Both the position numbers and the translations under genes were made by a program. From Patiria pectinifera (taxonomy: Eukaryota; Echinodermata; Asteroidea; Valvatida; Asterinidae): a stretch of DNA of 64,000 bases. The stretch is from the NCBI GenBank assembly GCA_029964075.1, contig CM057147.1:16575513-16639512 (forward strand), read 5' to 3'. This document shows positions 44,052 through 58,114 of this stretch, in pieces. Positions within the stretch are counted from its first letter, which is position 1. Each line of letters opens with the position of its first letter. The notes below the pieces were generated by a model. The model searched no databases and was not told where the DNA came from. It was given only the letters and a program-made list of their open reading frames with translations.

Positions 44052-45216
44052 GTAGGCCAAATGGATACAGAGATGGCATTGCAACTGTATTTCATGGTCG
44101 AGATAAAAAAGTACAAAACTAACAATGTACTGGAATAACCAAAAAAAACGTTGTGCAGTGTGTAAACACTGGACTAGAAAACAAATTTCATCAGTCTTGG
44201 TTTTGGTACACTTTACCACTGTACATGTTTAGTCCTTAAAACTAATAAGGCCGAGGTTATTTTACAAATGGAATTCTTTATTGCTAACTTTCTGTTGAAA
44301 TTAAATAAAAAGCGGAAGAATGTGCAACCTGACGCTGCTATTTTCTTCATGTATTCTCAATGAAGGTCCGTAATTGCAAAAGTGATGATAAGACATGAAT
44401 CTGGGACTGAGAAACATTTCCAATTTTGTTAGGAAATACTTGGAAAATTTTCTGGGACTCTCCAAGACTTTGCACAACTGCTAGTACCGGTAGAGTCCAG
44501 TTGCAACAATCGTGTCTAAAAAAAAATAAGCTCACTAGTTAATATTGAAATTAGTAGAAACTCCTGAAATTTGGACTTTGATACCAGTACCTTGAAATTT
44601 GCATATTTTTATCAGAACCTCTTTGGCTGTGGTAACAGTCAGGAATTATTGCCTGCTCTGAGATCAGTAAAAACTTCAATTTCTGGACAATTTTGGAAGA
44701 TTTAATGCAATTTTATATCTGCTTTTGTCTGATTATGAGAGAGAGCGGCATATGGGGATATGAAATTTGTGTAATTCTCTAGTTCTGAAGGTGATATGCA
44801 AGACCACTGGCATTACATCATACATGAACCACAGCTTATCTAAGCTTAGCATTTGTAAGAGCGCAGTCACAATACACCGTCCCAGCTGTGTATTGTGTGC
44901 AGTGTGTGTAATGAATAGGCCATACTACACACACACATTGGAATTAGGTAACTCGATGAAGTTGTGTGTGTACAGACTGCATTATACTTGGGCTGACTAC
45001 CACACATAAGTCTTACCCATTTGGAAAGCATTGTATTCTGAGAAAATGACTTGAGTAAACACTGTACAAGATTTTAGGCTGCTCAACTTGTTAGTGTCAA
45101 TGATTACAATGTAAATATTGTTTGTTTGTTTATTTGCTCATTATGACATTGAAAACAATTATATTCTTTCCAAAAACATTATACCGGTTGGTTTCAAAAT
45201 GAAAAATTCTCTTTAT
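44052..45216. other. Unrecognised sequence between gap and copy 2
   Basis: AT-rich, no ORF resembling CLUH exon 20 or any other protein, and no clear repeat. If copy 2 is the other haplotype, this would be the sequence that lies just left of window position 1 in copy 1, i.e. further 5' flank of CLUH. Confidence 0.6.
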
Positions 45217-45551
45217 TCTAACTTCAGCTACTGTATGACAGGCCTAGGTGTTTTTAGTTAAATACTTTTCTACAGTGACTATGACAAGAGTGATTTGAAC
45301 AAATACATTTTTCATAGGTTCTTATCCAGTGGACTTTGTTATCATTCAGAGTGCATGTGCCAAAACTCTGCACATCACATGTACCGCCCCCAAACATTTT
45401 CATTGAACACGTAAAGTTAAACAAAAATTACCCAAACCCTTCCCAGATCCTTCAAACTCCATCAGGAGTTTTTGAAGGAGTTTCAAAGGATTGAAGAGAA
45501 GGTTGGGCTGAGCCAGTATTACTTTTACCCCGGACTTTAGACCCCTAACCC

Positions 45552-46640
45552 TTAAATATATACAAGAGTTTGCTTTTTAGCTGTAATTTTCAGAAAGGGA
45601 CAGATTTGGGGGTTGAGTATTTCATAGCAAATATTGTGACACTGTGCTGTTGAAATTTTCATGGTCATGGATGCTGGAAAAACCAGAAAAAGCTGTTCTT
45701 GTAGTCTGGTTCCCTGACCCCTACTTCAGACAAAACGGAGCAATTTATAGACGCCAGAGAATCTGTCAGGCCGGGTAGGGCCTATTTGAAAAAGTCAGGT
45801 TTTTTCCAACTATGGTCAATGACATCGTTGGAAGTGAACAACAAATTTCCACCTTTTTTAAAAAAATGACAGCACACCAGGTGCCATGATTTCCACAGAA
45901 TGCTTGAGATTATGACAGCACACCAGGTGCCAAGGATTTCACAGAATGCTTGAGATTATCATTCAAGTTACAGTCCGGTAAACAGTAATTTGGTAGTTTT
46001 GTTGTTTGATGTTTTCTAAATGCTGTACATGTATGTAGTTCATGAATTATGCAGAATATTGTTAAATTGGAGCATGGCCTAGGAACTTATGGTTAAAGGT
46101 AGATACAACATTTGCAAACATCAAAAAACGAAAATGATCAAATTATCACGAAATACCATACTGGATTATTTAGGGAATGACAGACTGAAGCATCCTTGTA
46201 AATCAGGCTCCTGGTGTGCTTATATTTTCAAGAAAAACAGTATTTTTCCAACGCTGGAATCGGCCGACCAGCGTTGGAAGAAAAACTATTGGATTTTTTC
46301 TTCAAAAATTGCTCCTATTTTTTCATATTTATTCTTATTCCGCATTTTCTTTGCAATTGATTACAAACCTGTGAAGGGGTACTAGCCTGCTAGACTGACT
46401 CCTCTGACCTCACAATTCCCAAAGTCTATAAATTAAGCTGTTTCATCTTAAGTGGGGTCAGGGAACCAGACTACAAGAACAGGATTGGTTTTCTTGCTTT
46501 TTCCAGCATCTACAACCCCAAAAACTGAAACAAGTCAGTTCAAACAATATTTGCCATAATTTTACTGATCCTCCAAATCCATATATTTGAAAATTAAGCA
46601 GCAAAAACCAATGATGTACATTCCGAAAAGGTTATAATTT
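45552..46640. mobile_element. Copy-2 counterparts of the two adjacent family A elements
   Basis: Reverse element at about 45552-46030 followed by a forward element at about 46093-46640, as in copy 1. A segment (cagcacaccaggtgcc...cagaatgcttgagatta) is locally duplicated at about 45868-45957, which is not seen in copy 1. Confidence 0.75.
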
Positions 46641-48375
46641 TAAGAATTTTCCATTGGGTAAATTAGCAGATGATTTTTGGAGCAATGAGCTAGATTCCTA
46701 CTATAAATGACTTGGCCCCCATTCACCCGAGCAGAGTGTTTCAAAGTTCAAGTTACATCAACCTTGGAGGCCACGTACTCTTCCACAGATATGACGGTTT
46801 CCACAACCCTGGGAACCTGTTTATCCAGTATATTGTTTACCTGTTGACACAAGCCTTTGTTAATCCTGCCCCGCTGTTGGTCGGGAAAACAAACTGGCCA
46901 CTCCCCACGATTTTGTTTATGAATGCTGGGTTAATTTTTGTATGTGTGGGCAGATATGAAGTGGATAGATAAGCTAAAGATACATTAGCAATTCAAAAAA
47001 TCATTGTTTGATGTTCAGTGTGATAGCATGTTATAGTGTTTGTCCATTGATGGTATGGGTCTAGTGGTTGAGGGCAATTAGCTTAAGTGTTTGCTGGGAC
47101 TGTGATTTTCTTTATTTATTAAAACAAAAATCTGTTTCGTCATTTTGCACTAATAAATGTATCAGTTTATCTTACATTAAGTAGTGGATGGTCGAACAAA
47201 CTAAATGTGTTCAATGTCAATGAAATATTTTTGGTAGGAGAAAATGTTCATTAAACATCTCATTATATTGAGTTATTTGCAGTGCAATGTGCTATCAGAC
47301 TGCTATCTGAACAGTCAAAGATAGTCAAAAAATCAATCATCTTCCCCTGCCATGCCTTTTTACACAGGCTAGTCACTGACAGTCAGATTACATGTCAAGC
47401 AAGCACTGTGACTAGTCAAATTCAGTCAACAGACAAAATCAGGCAAGTGGCAGGCACAGCTGGCTTTTCAATCACCCCACAGTCAAAGCATTTTTACATT
47501 AACAGTCACAGCCAGTCAATCCTGCTTTTATGTAGAGTGGGAGCTCTTAACTGTTGAAAACAGTCACTTGATTGATATTGACTAGAAGGACAACTTGGCG
47601 CAGAATGTACTGGCATGTTTGCATAGGAGGTTTAATTTAATTTAAAACTAACTGGAGCTGTCTGTAGCTTCATGCAATTGTTCTCTTTTAACATGGCCGA
47701 TAATTCAGCTGGCAACATTCTAAAAACCAGAAAACTTCAATACATTGGAAACATTTGTATAACAGGCAATTGCTTCCTAAACTCAGAAAAATTAAATGCA
47801 TCAAAGCAGAGTCTCAAAATTTGCTCCTGCTGTTGAACATAAAATGTTTTTTTCAGTGCTAAAGTATGACTAGTTTCTTAACAAACTTTAGTGTTGAAAA
47901 AGAATTTGTTTTGCACTGTATCCTCAAATCTCTGACAAGACATTCTCTTGCCTTTATTTGGTCTTCATCCGATCTTGCCCATCGTGCTTCCATTGTCCCT
48001 GTGGTATTCTGTAGCTAACAGGCGAGCGTCTGATTTAATTTGCTGGATTAATATCACGTTTCTGTGCAGTAAGAAAGTCCTTGTAGTGCTGGAAGGTTGT
48101 GTCATTAGTACCACATGCACAGCACCAACGAATCGCGACACCAGGTTTACATTGTACCTACGTGCCCATAAGCCAATGTTGGATGTTTAATTCATGTCCA
48201 TATATTCACAGGATAGTCTTCTTCATTTCCCCTTATTTTGGTAGGTTCACTACATGCATGTCATGCAAAGCAAATTTTACCCTTTCTGAAGACAAAAAAA
48301 AAAAAAAATAAAGGGGCCACTTTGCTACTGTCACTTCAGCATGTACATTTTCATCAATGGTTGCTGATATTTTTG
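46641..48375. other. Copy-2 counterpart of 1337-3030
   Basis: Colinear non-coding sequence including the CAGTCA-rich tract (47300-47560). Small ORFs here are not preserved between copies. Confidence 0.6.
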
Positions 48376-48942
48376 TTAAAGATATAATCCATCATTTGTA
48401 ATTTATTGCATGTTTGTTCGTTTTGGAAGCAACAAAAGTGCTCAAAAATCTAAAGAAAGGGTACTGAACAACTAACCTGATGAAGTTTCAGCTCAGCTTC
48501 AGCTGTATATTCGGAAAAAAACAGCATTCTAGGATCTCAATTTCAAATCAAAGTTGTTGAATCATGTTTTTGAATTGGGCCTGAATTCAGCGTCCGAGAC
48601 ACGTTCTCACTGAGCCGATTGCAGCTACGCGATGTCAGCGCTAGCACTGATCAATTATAGCAACCGCGCGTGTAATGCGTTGTGCCAATGCTTGTGCAGC
48701 TTCGCCCGAATAACAAAGCAGACTACTAATTTAAATTTCCACGACGGTCTGCGTCTTAAGACAGCACCGTTGGACCATACAAAAATACCTTCTTTCGTTG
48801 AAATTACTTGAAAGTGACAGCTTGCCAGAAAGGATAATTTCACAGGAGTTTAGTCCTTACTATCTTTCAACCAAGTATGTGTTTCAACAATAATTCGCCA
48901 GTTACATGAACTTTTTGGATAGCGCTGTAAATGATGGACTGC
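48376..48942 (-). mobile_element. Family B foldback element (MITE), copy 2 only
   Basis: Begins ttaaagatataatccatcat and ends gtaaatgatggact. Internal gatgaagtttcagctcagct is the family B sequence in reverse. Copy 1 has no element at the matching position (about 3030-3045). The flanks caatggttgctgatattttt (left) and caatggttgcgatttttg (right) repeat, either a target-site effect or a local duplication; the right-hand TTAA is not clean. Confidence 0.8.
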
Positions 48943-49874
48943 CCAATGGTTGCGATTTTTGGTAAATACACACATGAACATGGAACCACTAAAGAAGAAT
49001 TTCAACGCATACACAGTATGCAGCCTTTTGCAGAAGATAATTTGAGTTGATGATTTATATTGCTTTTTGACATTATCCTCAAATTTCCATCAAATAGTGG
49101 AAAACTTGGGTAAGTTTTCCATCCATTTTGATGGAAATTTGAGGGTGATTGAAAAATTAAACAATAAAGAAAGAAATTATTCAACACATTATTGCATGTA
49201 TTATAAGCCTATATGTTTATTCACATTTCAAAAACTGTTAAGGTGGTTTCAGGTACTGTAAAAAAAAAGAAAAATACAACCATTGGAAAAACTGCTATTT
49301 TGACGATGCGAAATGGTCACCTATTTTTGTGTTTCTTGTCTGACTGAGCTGATGCAACTTTTGGTTAAGTTACATTATCTAATGTACCGTAGGTCTTTCT
49401 TATAGAAAAACATATTATGTTGTTTGAAGTCATTGAATTGTACTGGCATTGCTACTTCCCATAGGCAAGACCAGGCAAACCTAGTAAGGCTGGTCCCAGG
49501 TCTGGGAGCCAGAACCTTGTGTTACTTTTGCTCAGCCCGTCATAAATTTTGGCCCTACGTAGAGCTCGTTACACTCCTGAAATCCTCCCGCACTGCTCCA
49601 GGATGTCACTGGCTCTGCCTCAACATGTTGGGACTTAATGTGATTGCTAGAGGCTTTTGCAGGGTTGAGGCAGTGGTCAACCCCTCCTAGGACCACATTC
49701 AAAGAAATAAGAGAATATTTTGCAGGAATGAGGCTGTATTCACTTTTTACATGGAGGCAGTTGGAGGATTTTGCAGGATTGAGGTTGCATCCTAGCAAAA
49801 TGCCTGTGGAAGTTACCGGTAGGGTTAACCAATTAATATGACACACGAGCAAGGCAAGAGAGCATTCTGTCGGA

Positions 49875-50310
49875 CCGGAGGGCGTCTCTATAGTCCGAGG
49901 TCCCATTGGTCCGAGGTCCCATTGGTCGAGTCCCATTGGTCCGGGGTCCCATTGGTCCGGCGTCCCATTGGTCGACGTCCCATTGGTTAGTCCAGTAGTC
50001 AGCGGCCCCATTGCTCTATACGTTCCATTGGTATACATGTAAGCGTCCATTGGTCCGAAGTCCCATTGGTCCGACGTCCCATTGGTCGGCGTCCCATTGG
50101 TACAAAATCCCATTGGTACAAAATCCCATTAGTCTAAGTCCCATTGGTCCGACTCCCCATAGGATTAGGGTTAGGGTTAGGGTTAGGATTAGGGTCAGTC
50201 AACCTGAACAATTGGAACTACACAGTATTATGCTTCCGGACCAATGGGCTCGGACCAATGGGACTTGGACCAATAGGACTTGGACCAATGGGACTTCAAT
50301 TCTCGAGACG
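49875..50310. repeat. Copy-2 version of the inverted minisatellite
   Basis: Same organisation as 5061-5558 with the TTAGGG-like core at 50162-50195. Both arrays are shorter and more degenerate, so unit number differs between the two versions of the locus. Confidence 0.85.
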
Positions 50311-50941
50311 TAACCGTCGGACTGTACCAGTAACATGTACATGATCAAATATTTGCCAAGACAAATCGCTAAGTACCTTTCAAAATTCATCTCCAAAGTA
50401 AACAAGTATTTGTTTGCATTTAAAACTTGATCCCAAGTGTTACCCCACAAATGGTCTACCAATATGAGTTACATAATGCTGCCATGTGGGCCCATTTATC
50501 TTCTGGGTGTTTTGGCTTGAGGCGATTACAAGCTACCTGTACATGGATTTGGTTACTCAAGGGCAAAGGTTACTTGGCTCATGCTGGAAATCTTTGACTG
50601 CTTCACTACTAGCAATGTATACGTACTTAATAATACTAAATAACTTTGTGCACAAAGTTATTTAGTTTTATTAAGTGTTAACTGATCAATCACTTAATGG
50701 GACATTGTGTTATGATTTTCAAGTAGCCTCACATATTATTGTAAACATGCCGACAATTATGTAATTTCTGTGAAGGAGGGCTAATTCCAGTAAAGTTAAG
50801 TGGGAAAAATTATACCTGTAGTTTCTCGCAGACCTAACTAAGAAAGAGAAAAAGTGTGTCAAACTGCAGGTACCGGTATCATCATTCACCCATTTTCAAA
50901 TTACATTTAAGGCAGTATTTAAGTTTGTATGTAAGCTCAGA

Positions 50942-51468
50942 ATTAAAGCTACAGTCCATCATTTGCAGCTATCAAAAAGTAACTGGCGTAATTATTGTTG
51001 AAAAATATACTTATAGTTGAAAGTTGAAAGGGGACTCATTCTCACATTGTAAGTATTCTTTCTGTGGCCTGTCATTTTGAAAAATCAACGAAGAAGGTCT
51101 TTCCAACGGTCTGCGTCTTAATTTCCGTCCTTGGTCGTTTTTTTGTCGGCGCGCATAGCGTCGGCCCACATTTATGCCCAGCAGTTGCTATAATTTGTCC
51201 GATCGGTGCGCGACATCGCGTAGCTGGTGACTCAGTAAGAACGTGTCTGGGCGCTGAATTCCAGGCCCAATTCAAAACATGATTCAACAACTTTTGATTT
51301 GAAATTGAGATCCTAGAATGTTGTTTTTCTCGAAGTGTACATGAACAGCTGAAGCTGATGAAACTTCATCAGGTTTAGTTGTTCAGCACCCTTCTTTAGA
51401 TTTTGAGCAGTTTTGTTGTTTGAAAAGAATAAAATGCACCAATTACAAATGATGGACTGTACCTTTAA
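50942..51468 (+). mobile_element. Family B foldback element, uninterrupted copy-2 counterpart
   Basis: TTAA-flanked, with the same termini as 6148-6897 but without the CpG-rich block. Length is in the usual 520-530 bp range of the family. Confidence 0.85.
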
Positions 51469-52689
51469 CCAGTGTACATAGGACACCAATCAGGGTCCAA
51501 ACTACGTACACTAGGTCCTATATATCACTCTGTTCTGTGTTCACAAGCTAAGTATTCAATATTTCATTCTGATGATTCCAGTAATAGTAAACACTTTTGT
51601 TTGGATTGATACGTAGTATTTACTGCATAATTCTGAATGGGTCTTTAGTTTCTACCTGTAAGTACATGTAAGTGAACTGACCTAGTTTTCACACGATGGT
51701 AGTACTGTTGTATATCAGAGCTATTGACCATGTGTAGGAATAGTACATGACTGATGCAGCAGGGCACTTACGGCTGTACGGTGTGCGCACTAGTTTTATG
51801 TGCCTTAAAAATACACCGGGCGCATTTGGCACTGTGGCCATAAATGATTCTTTGGGACCCTTTTGGCGCTTCGGTTACACTGACATGATGTCATTGTTCC
51901 ACCAAAGCTGAACCGAGAGACTTGCGATTGGTTCAGTTACGTTTCAGATACGGAAGGTCAATGAGTTTTAGCAGATGACGTTACTTTGTGTCCCTGGGCG
52001 AGTTCGCGGGGATGGATGTTCTAGTGTGAAAAGACCTTAATTGTGGTTGACAGATTGTGTATTTCTTACCTCCTTCTCCACTGGTACCTTAGGATACATT
52101 ATGATTATGGTTAAATTAAAAGGGATTAACTAACATGAACAACAAATAAAGTGTTGTTGAAAAGATGATCTGGAAAAGCCATCAAGTTCATGAACAGTCT
52201 CCACAAAAGGAGTTGTTCAAATATTGGAAGTTGAAATCTTACTTGGATGTAATTTGCCACAGTGTAATTGCATTTTGCAGCCACCTTACACTTGTGCCAC
52301 CATTTACTAGGAAAGGTTAAGGCCAAATACAAAGTCATAAATCTGAGACTCCCAGTTTAAAGACCGTACTCGGCACCTTTTGTAGCTATGACTGCTGACA
52401 AAACCACACAAATACTTCCAGTAGTTCAACAACATTTGAAACTGTTGAAGGTCATGGTTTTCAGTTGTGAAAATGTGGGTTTGAAGATATGTGATGTTCA
52501 ATGTCATCCTTAAAATTGTAGCCGTTTGGTTTTTCCATTACATGCAGTTAGTGGGAAGTAAGGTCATTGACTGCTTCCCATTATTATTAAAACCTGGCAA
52601 TGAAAAAAAGTTCTGTCTGAAAGAAATGATCAATTATGCATGTGACTTTTTCTTTTTGTTTGTTAATACCCATTACATGGATAGGCCTA

Positions 52690-53205
52690 TTAAAGTATAC
52701 AACATTTGTTTTTTGCTGTAATTTTCAGGAAATGGACAGATTTGGGGGTTTAGCATTTTTATAGCAAATATTGTTACACTGGCGTATTTAAAGTTTTGTG
52801 TTCAAGCTTGAAAACCAAGAAAAGATGCTTTGTTCTTATACATTGTATACATGTAGTCTGGTTACTGACCCTACATGTACTTCAAGCAAATGGAGCAATT
52901 TACAGATGTTGGGGAATTGTCAGTTCAGGGAACTAGACTACATTAGCTAGCTTGCACCCATTCATGAATGTGTAATCGCTTGCAAACAGAATGTGGACTA
53001 ACTAAATTTTGTAAATTGGGGGCAGTATTTTAAGAAGTCAGGGTTTTTCAAATGATGGTCGGCCAACCATCTTTGGAAATTAATACAAAATTCCACTTTT
53101 CTCAAAAATGACAGCACACCAGGTGCCAATTTCATAGGATGCTTGAGACTATTATTCGCTGAATAATTTGGTAGCTTTGTTTTGATGTTTGCAAATGTTT
53201 TTTAT
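52690..53205 (-). mobile_element. Family A foldback element, copy-2 counterpart
   Basis: Same site and orientation as 8171-8680; shared insertion, so it predates divergence of the two versions. Confidence 0.78.
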
Positions 53206-54226
53206 ATTACAAGTTAATTTTAAGTTTTACATGTGAACTCATTTGGAGAATAGATAGAACTTTATTAGCATTGAATTTTCCCAGCTTTTTCTTGAATTGA
53301 AATTGAACTGAAGCACTTTATCAATCCATCAAAGAAAATTACATTTGCTCACCCAAAAAAAAAAAAAAAAAATATTTCCAAATTTCACAAAAACCTGAAA
53401 AATTACAAAGCTATCACAAAAATACACTTGTGTCACAAAAATACAATCTTGCAATTTTGCTTAACAGTTACTCAGCATATTCCATTCATCACATTCACGC
53501 CCGTTAGTCAGCACTTCTTGTTGTCAAAGATTACCACACGGGGCCTTAGAGTTCAAGACCTTCTGAAGTCTTTCTTCAGGGGGGCAGACAAATTCTATTG
53601 GGAATGCCCAGAAACTTTTGTGTGATAATCTTTTGTGCAGTGCATACCGCGTGCACTGATTCCTCATGGCTGGTTGGTCTTTTGAAAACGGAGATAAATG
53701 CCTACGTGCAATGTAAGGGCATCAGCTGGAGAATTAAATAAACCTGTTTTCTATGATGGCACCATTATTGCAATATATCTTTCTGTTAAATCTTCAAGTC
53801 AGAGTTTAGAGTTCAGAAACGAATGAGTTACTTGTACAGAAAAAAAAGGGTCAGATATTTTGCTTCTGCAACCAACCCGACTGGATACATAATTATTACT
53901 TGCAAGAAAGGAAACTTGTTAAAGGAATCACAAAGGAAAATACAATTTTAAAAAGTAAATAAAAACAACCAAAATTCAATTAAAAAGGAAACAACATTAT
54001 CTTTTTATTGAAAGGTTTTAAATAATGAACTGTAATGTACAATGTACATGTATGTAAATTTGTCTCAGGATACAATTAGAAACCAATTTGTAACATAATC
54101 CTTCATTCAAAATGTGAACAGATTTATTATAGGCAAAAATTATCACCTTACCCTATATACCGGTGCCAGGTACATGCAGTGTTAATAAGCAAACAATCAT
54201 ATATTTTTGCATACTTTTTTACAAAT

Positions 54227-54678
54227 CTAACTCCCTAGGCCTTTTTGCTAGGATGCAAAGTTCTTTAATCTTCAAAATCACTCCAACTGCCTCCATGTAA
54301 AAGCTTGTGCATGAGAGCCTCAATCCTGCCAAATCCTCTGTTATTTCTTGAATGTGGTCCTTGGAGAGGGGGTGACTACTGCCTCAATCCTGTAAAATAC
54401 TCCAGCAATCACTGTCAACTACGTTGAGGCGAAGCCAATGACATCCTGGAGCAGTGCGGAGGGATTTCAAGTATAATCCGGGCCTAAATGTACGCGTGTA
54501 AGTGCAGGACTGAGCATAAAGAAAACGAGGTCCGTGCCCGAACCTCTGACACAAAGTGCATCCTTCAAAATCAGCCACACATTTTTCTCCATATATGTAT
54601 ATATGGGTAGGCCCATAGCGCTTAAATCCTGCAAAATCCTCCATTTCGGGCGCAAGAGGATTTGGGAAGGTTAGGGTT
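54227..54678 (-). repeat. Family D repeat, reverse orientation, copy 2
   Basis: Starts ctaactccctaggccttttt and ends ggttagggtt. It has the reverse-complement blocks ttgaggcgaagccaatgaca and tcaatcctgcaaaatcctcc. The flanks on both sides match those of 9541-9935, so this is the same locus with the element inverted or independently inserted. Confidence 0.85.
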
Positions 54679-54815
54679 CTATTGATTATCTTATTGTAAC
54701 AGCAATCTAAAATAAATGAGTTCCTCCTCCATTCATGTGCATGTTACAAAGGAAGAAAAGGCATTGATCAATTAATGTATGGAAGTTTTGTTTCAGCACT
54801 TTTGTATCTAAACAG

Positions 54816-55281
54816 CACTCAAGATGAAAGCAGCGTCAGCCAGCCAGTCTCATCCCTATGCACGCTCAGGGCGGGGATGCCGACTACCAAACCTGCGACA
54901 AGCGGATTGGACAATGGTCTCCCTTGGCAGTCAGCCTACAGCAGGTGCACAAGTCGCCCGAAGGCTGAAAATGGACACGATGAGCCCAACTCCAGCGCCA
55001 GAAACCCACATTCAGATGCGGACAGAAACAGCCCAATGAGTCCTAAATGGGCACCCTGAAGATGTATCATCGGAAGATTCAGACAGTAAAAAAGATGCAG
55101 TTGAGACCAACTCTGAAGACCTCCCTTCCGATGATGCAGTCGGCGATGTGGAGCGGAGACAAAGCAATAAGAACAGAGATCGAGGGTGGTGAGAGCAAAG
55201 TTGAAGACGTGATTGTGATACAGGACACTCGTTCACTCTGAAACTAGTACCGCCCGGATCTGCGAGTCTTTTGAATTACAG
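54816..55281 (+). pseudogene. CLUH: Second copy of CLUH coding exon 1, frameshifted
   Basis: Homologous to 10195-10670, with the same acceptor (tctaaacag), the same ATG (54824) and the same donor (ttgaattacag|gtttgt). The coding part is 458 nt against 468 nt in copy 1. Many small indels break the frame after about 11 residues: [11 protein letters not shown] stays in frame, then the frame is lost. Several differences are short extra or missing dinucleotides, as in a poor consensus or a merged heterozygous site. It sits in the second version of the locus. It is more likely an alternative-haplotype copy with sequence errors than a decayed paralogue, but a true pseudogene cannot be excluded. Confidence 0.8.
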
Positions 55282-58114
55282 GTTTGTATAGTCAGGTCTT
55301 ATCGAGACCATTTTTACTTTCTCAAAAAGCGGCTGGACTAAAATCCATTGACATAATAGACTGTATGCGTTGCCCGGTATCTCAGAGTTGTTTTTTTTTA
55401 ATGAATTGTAATAATACACAAGGTTTCCTACCGTCCCTATCCCAGCGATATAACCCTGCCACCTCAATCCTCAAAAACCTTGTGGCAGTTTAGAGGATTT
55501 GTTAGGATGAATGGTGTTGAGAAACAGGGATGTTGGAGGATCGAGGATGAAGAGTGTTTGAAGAGGAGGAAGATTTTTTGAGGATTGAGGATGAATGCAT
55601 TTGAGAGGCAGGACTGTCTGATGATTTTGAAGTCAGGGCTGGGTATCCCTGAAAATAAGAGCAAAATTTTGGAGGATTGAGGATGGTTCCCTGCAAGGGC
55701 CTAGGAGTTAGGTTTACCATTTGCCCTCTGACTCTGCCTTAGCAGCTTAAGGTCTATTAGAACCCATTACTGAAGGCGCAAGGCCAAACTTGCAAGTTGC
55801 ATGCGTTTTGTGCGTGCTTATACAATTTAGAGTGTGAATACTTTTTGGAAAATAGCCAGTAATGAAGCATAGTGCCCACGCTCATTTACCGTTTAGTCGT
55901 TGTAGCGCCCGAAAATGCCTGCCTGTGTACACTGTAGCACGAAACTGCCCAAGCACTCTATGGTTTATTGATTTTTCAGTGAATAAATAAAATGTAATTC
56001 AATGAAAAGTCTAGGTGCCAATGCGATAGTAGGCGTCTTCTGTTTCGATAATACGAATTCAGTTGGACTTATTAAGCAGAGTGTTTGGCCACGTCAAGAT
56101 TAGCGAAAGATTATGCAGCATTTACTGGTGCTACTAAGACAAACACAAATACAGTGTATGTACATGTACATACACTGGACACTACAACACGCTCTGATTT
56201 ATTGAACACATTTTACATTGGGATACATGTGGGCATTTTGGCCAAATGAGAACACTGCATGAGCACAGGCCAATGTAGGAAAAAAAAATACAAATATGGG
56301 GATAATTTTGTCCATTTTCAGATTTATTGGTTCTTGTTATTTTGGATACATGTCTACTACTAGCACATACATATTTTTAAGAAAAAGTATAAACATTGTT
56401 GAATAAAAGTGTTTGTAAGGAAAAGAAATTGACATTTTTTGGGGGACATGTCGAGGCATGCAGACTTTAAACAACCATAATTCATCAAGGTAAATATCCG
56501 ATTGAAGTGCAACAAACAGTATTGTGAGAGAATTTTGTTAGCTTTCCTAATACCTGCAAAACCTCATTTCGAGCTGCAGTTCTGTCTCATTTTAGAACAC
56601 CTAACATATATATTCACTTTTATACGTATACCGGTGCATGTAATGTACGTACACTACAGCTTGTAATTGTCGTGTACCCGATGTATGTAAGTTTTGCTGT
56701 ATATTAATTGCTTTATCATTGATTTTGTCCATTTTGGTATCTTTTTCAACACCTGCCAAGCCGCTTGATTTTTAATCAGTGTTATTTGGCTGCTTGGGAA
56801 TGGACATCTTTTGTATTGAAAACAAATTTTGGGACATTTAATGTACATGGCTTTGCAAATTGTTACATGAATAGTTATTTGTCTTTTCTGATATTTACGT
56901 CATCGCTGCTAGTGCTACAGTATTATTTGAAAAGGAGCAACCCTTAAATATCGGAGTATGAAAAGAATGTTAGCACAGGGTTTATTATCAGATTTTATCA
57001 GCCCATAAATAAAACATCCAATTCGTGGATTGTTCAACAAAGTGGGCATTTGCATTTCGAAAAGTACCAGTACAATTTTGAAACCCATTTGCTGGTACAA
57101 GGAGGTACAAAATGTAATGTACCGCACAGGCATCTATATTGCGGTGCATATACCGGTAGTTGAAGAACAATTTGTCTCCAAGTCGGTACAGGGATTGCCA
57201 GTAAGAGTTATCATGATGCTAGTCAGCATTTGTCTGATGGATTTGTTGCACTTCCCATTTCTGAAACACCTCAAAAAACCACTACGAACACTCCGACACT
57301 AAATTGTTTTATTTTCAATGAAAACTTATTTTTCCAGTCAAAAGCAGACCAAAAGCTTCTACTTACCTCTTCCGTTCATTTGTATTTAAATAAACATGAA
57401 TACAAATTTATCAAAAAACAAGAAAAAAAATACCCTAATTCACCCCAACTACTGGTATGAGCATTGTGTGCTAACTCACATGTACCCGGTAGAATCAGGT
57501 TTCTTTTGAGGTGTTCAAATCGATTGTAAAATGTCCCTCTCCTAATTATCTATGCATGAGCATGCTCCATACCACCAATGAGTCCATTATTTCATAAAAC
57601 CTAAATTCATGCTACACCGGTACAAGGTATGCCAGCAAGTTTAATACCATACATTTACTGTGCTACACATTGCCACGGTTTGCCACATGGTCTTTCTAAC
57701 CAGCTGTAGTACTGCAACAGCTGATTCTACCCTCACACAGTGATCTACTAGAAAGCCCCTATGCACACAGGAACAGTTTGATCAGCCCACAAGGTCCAGC
57801 CTACACTTCAAACATGTGGCCTGCTATATTCAGACTATTGAACTATTATTTTGCCCTGTGTACCTTCCACTGCGCTGTACTATTCCACTGACTAGTTTCA
57901 AAACCCTAGATGAATGAATCACTCCGGGCAGAAGCAGTGGATTCCCGGTGACCATTTTTCATAGCTGTGCCCTAAAAAGGGGGTTCCTGTAGTAGTAGAG
58001 AGGCGTGGAGCCTATTTCGAACACTGAAATTTGCTAAGCGCATGACAAGGCTGCAAAAAGAAGGTCACCAACTCAAAAAAGTATTGGATTTTGGTTGTGA
58101 CAGCTGAGTTGCCA

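Noticed and set aside
43379-44219. Long ORFs on both strands across 43.4-44.2 kb
   Set aside because: They are open only because they cross the N gap.
46712-46972. 86-residue ORF with a hydrophobic stretch (NPGNLFIQYIVYLLTQ)
   Set aside because: The frame is not kept in the copy-1 counterpart (about 1417-1672), and no family is recognised.
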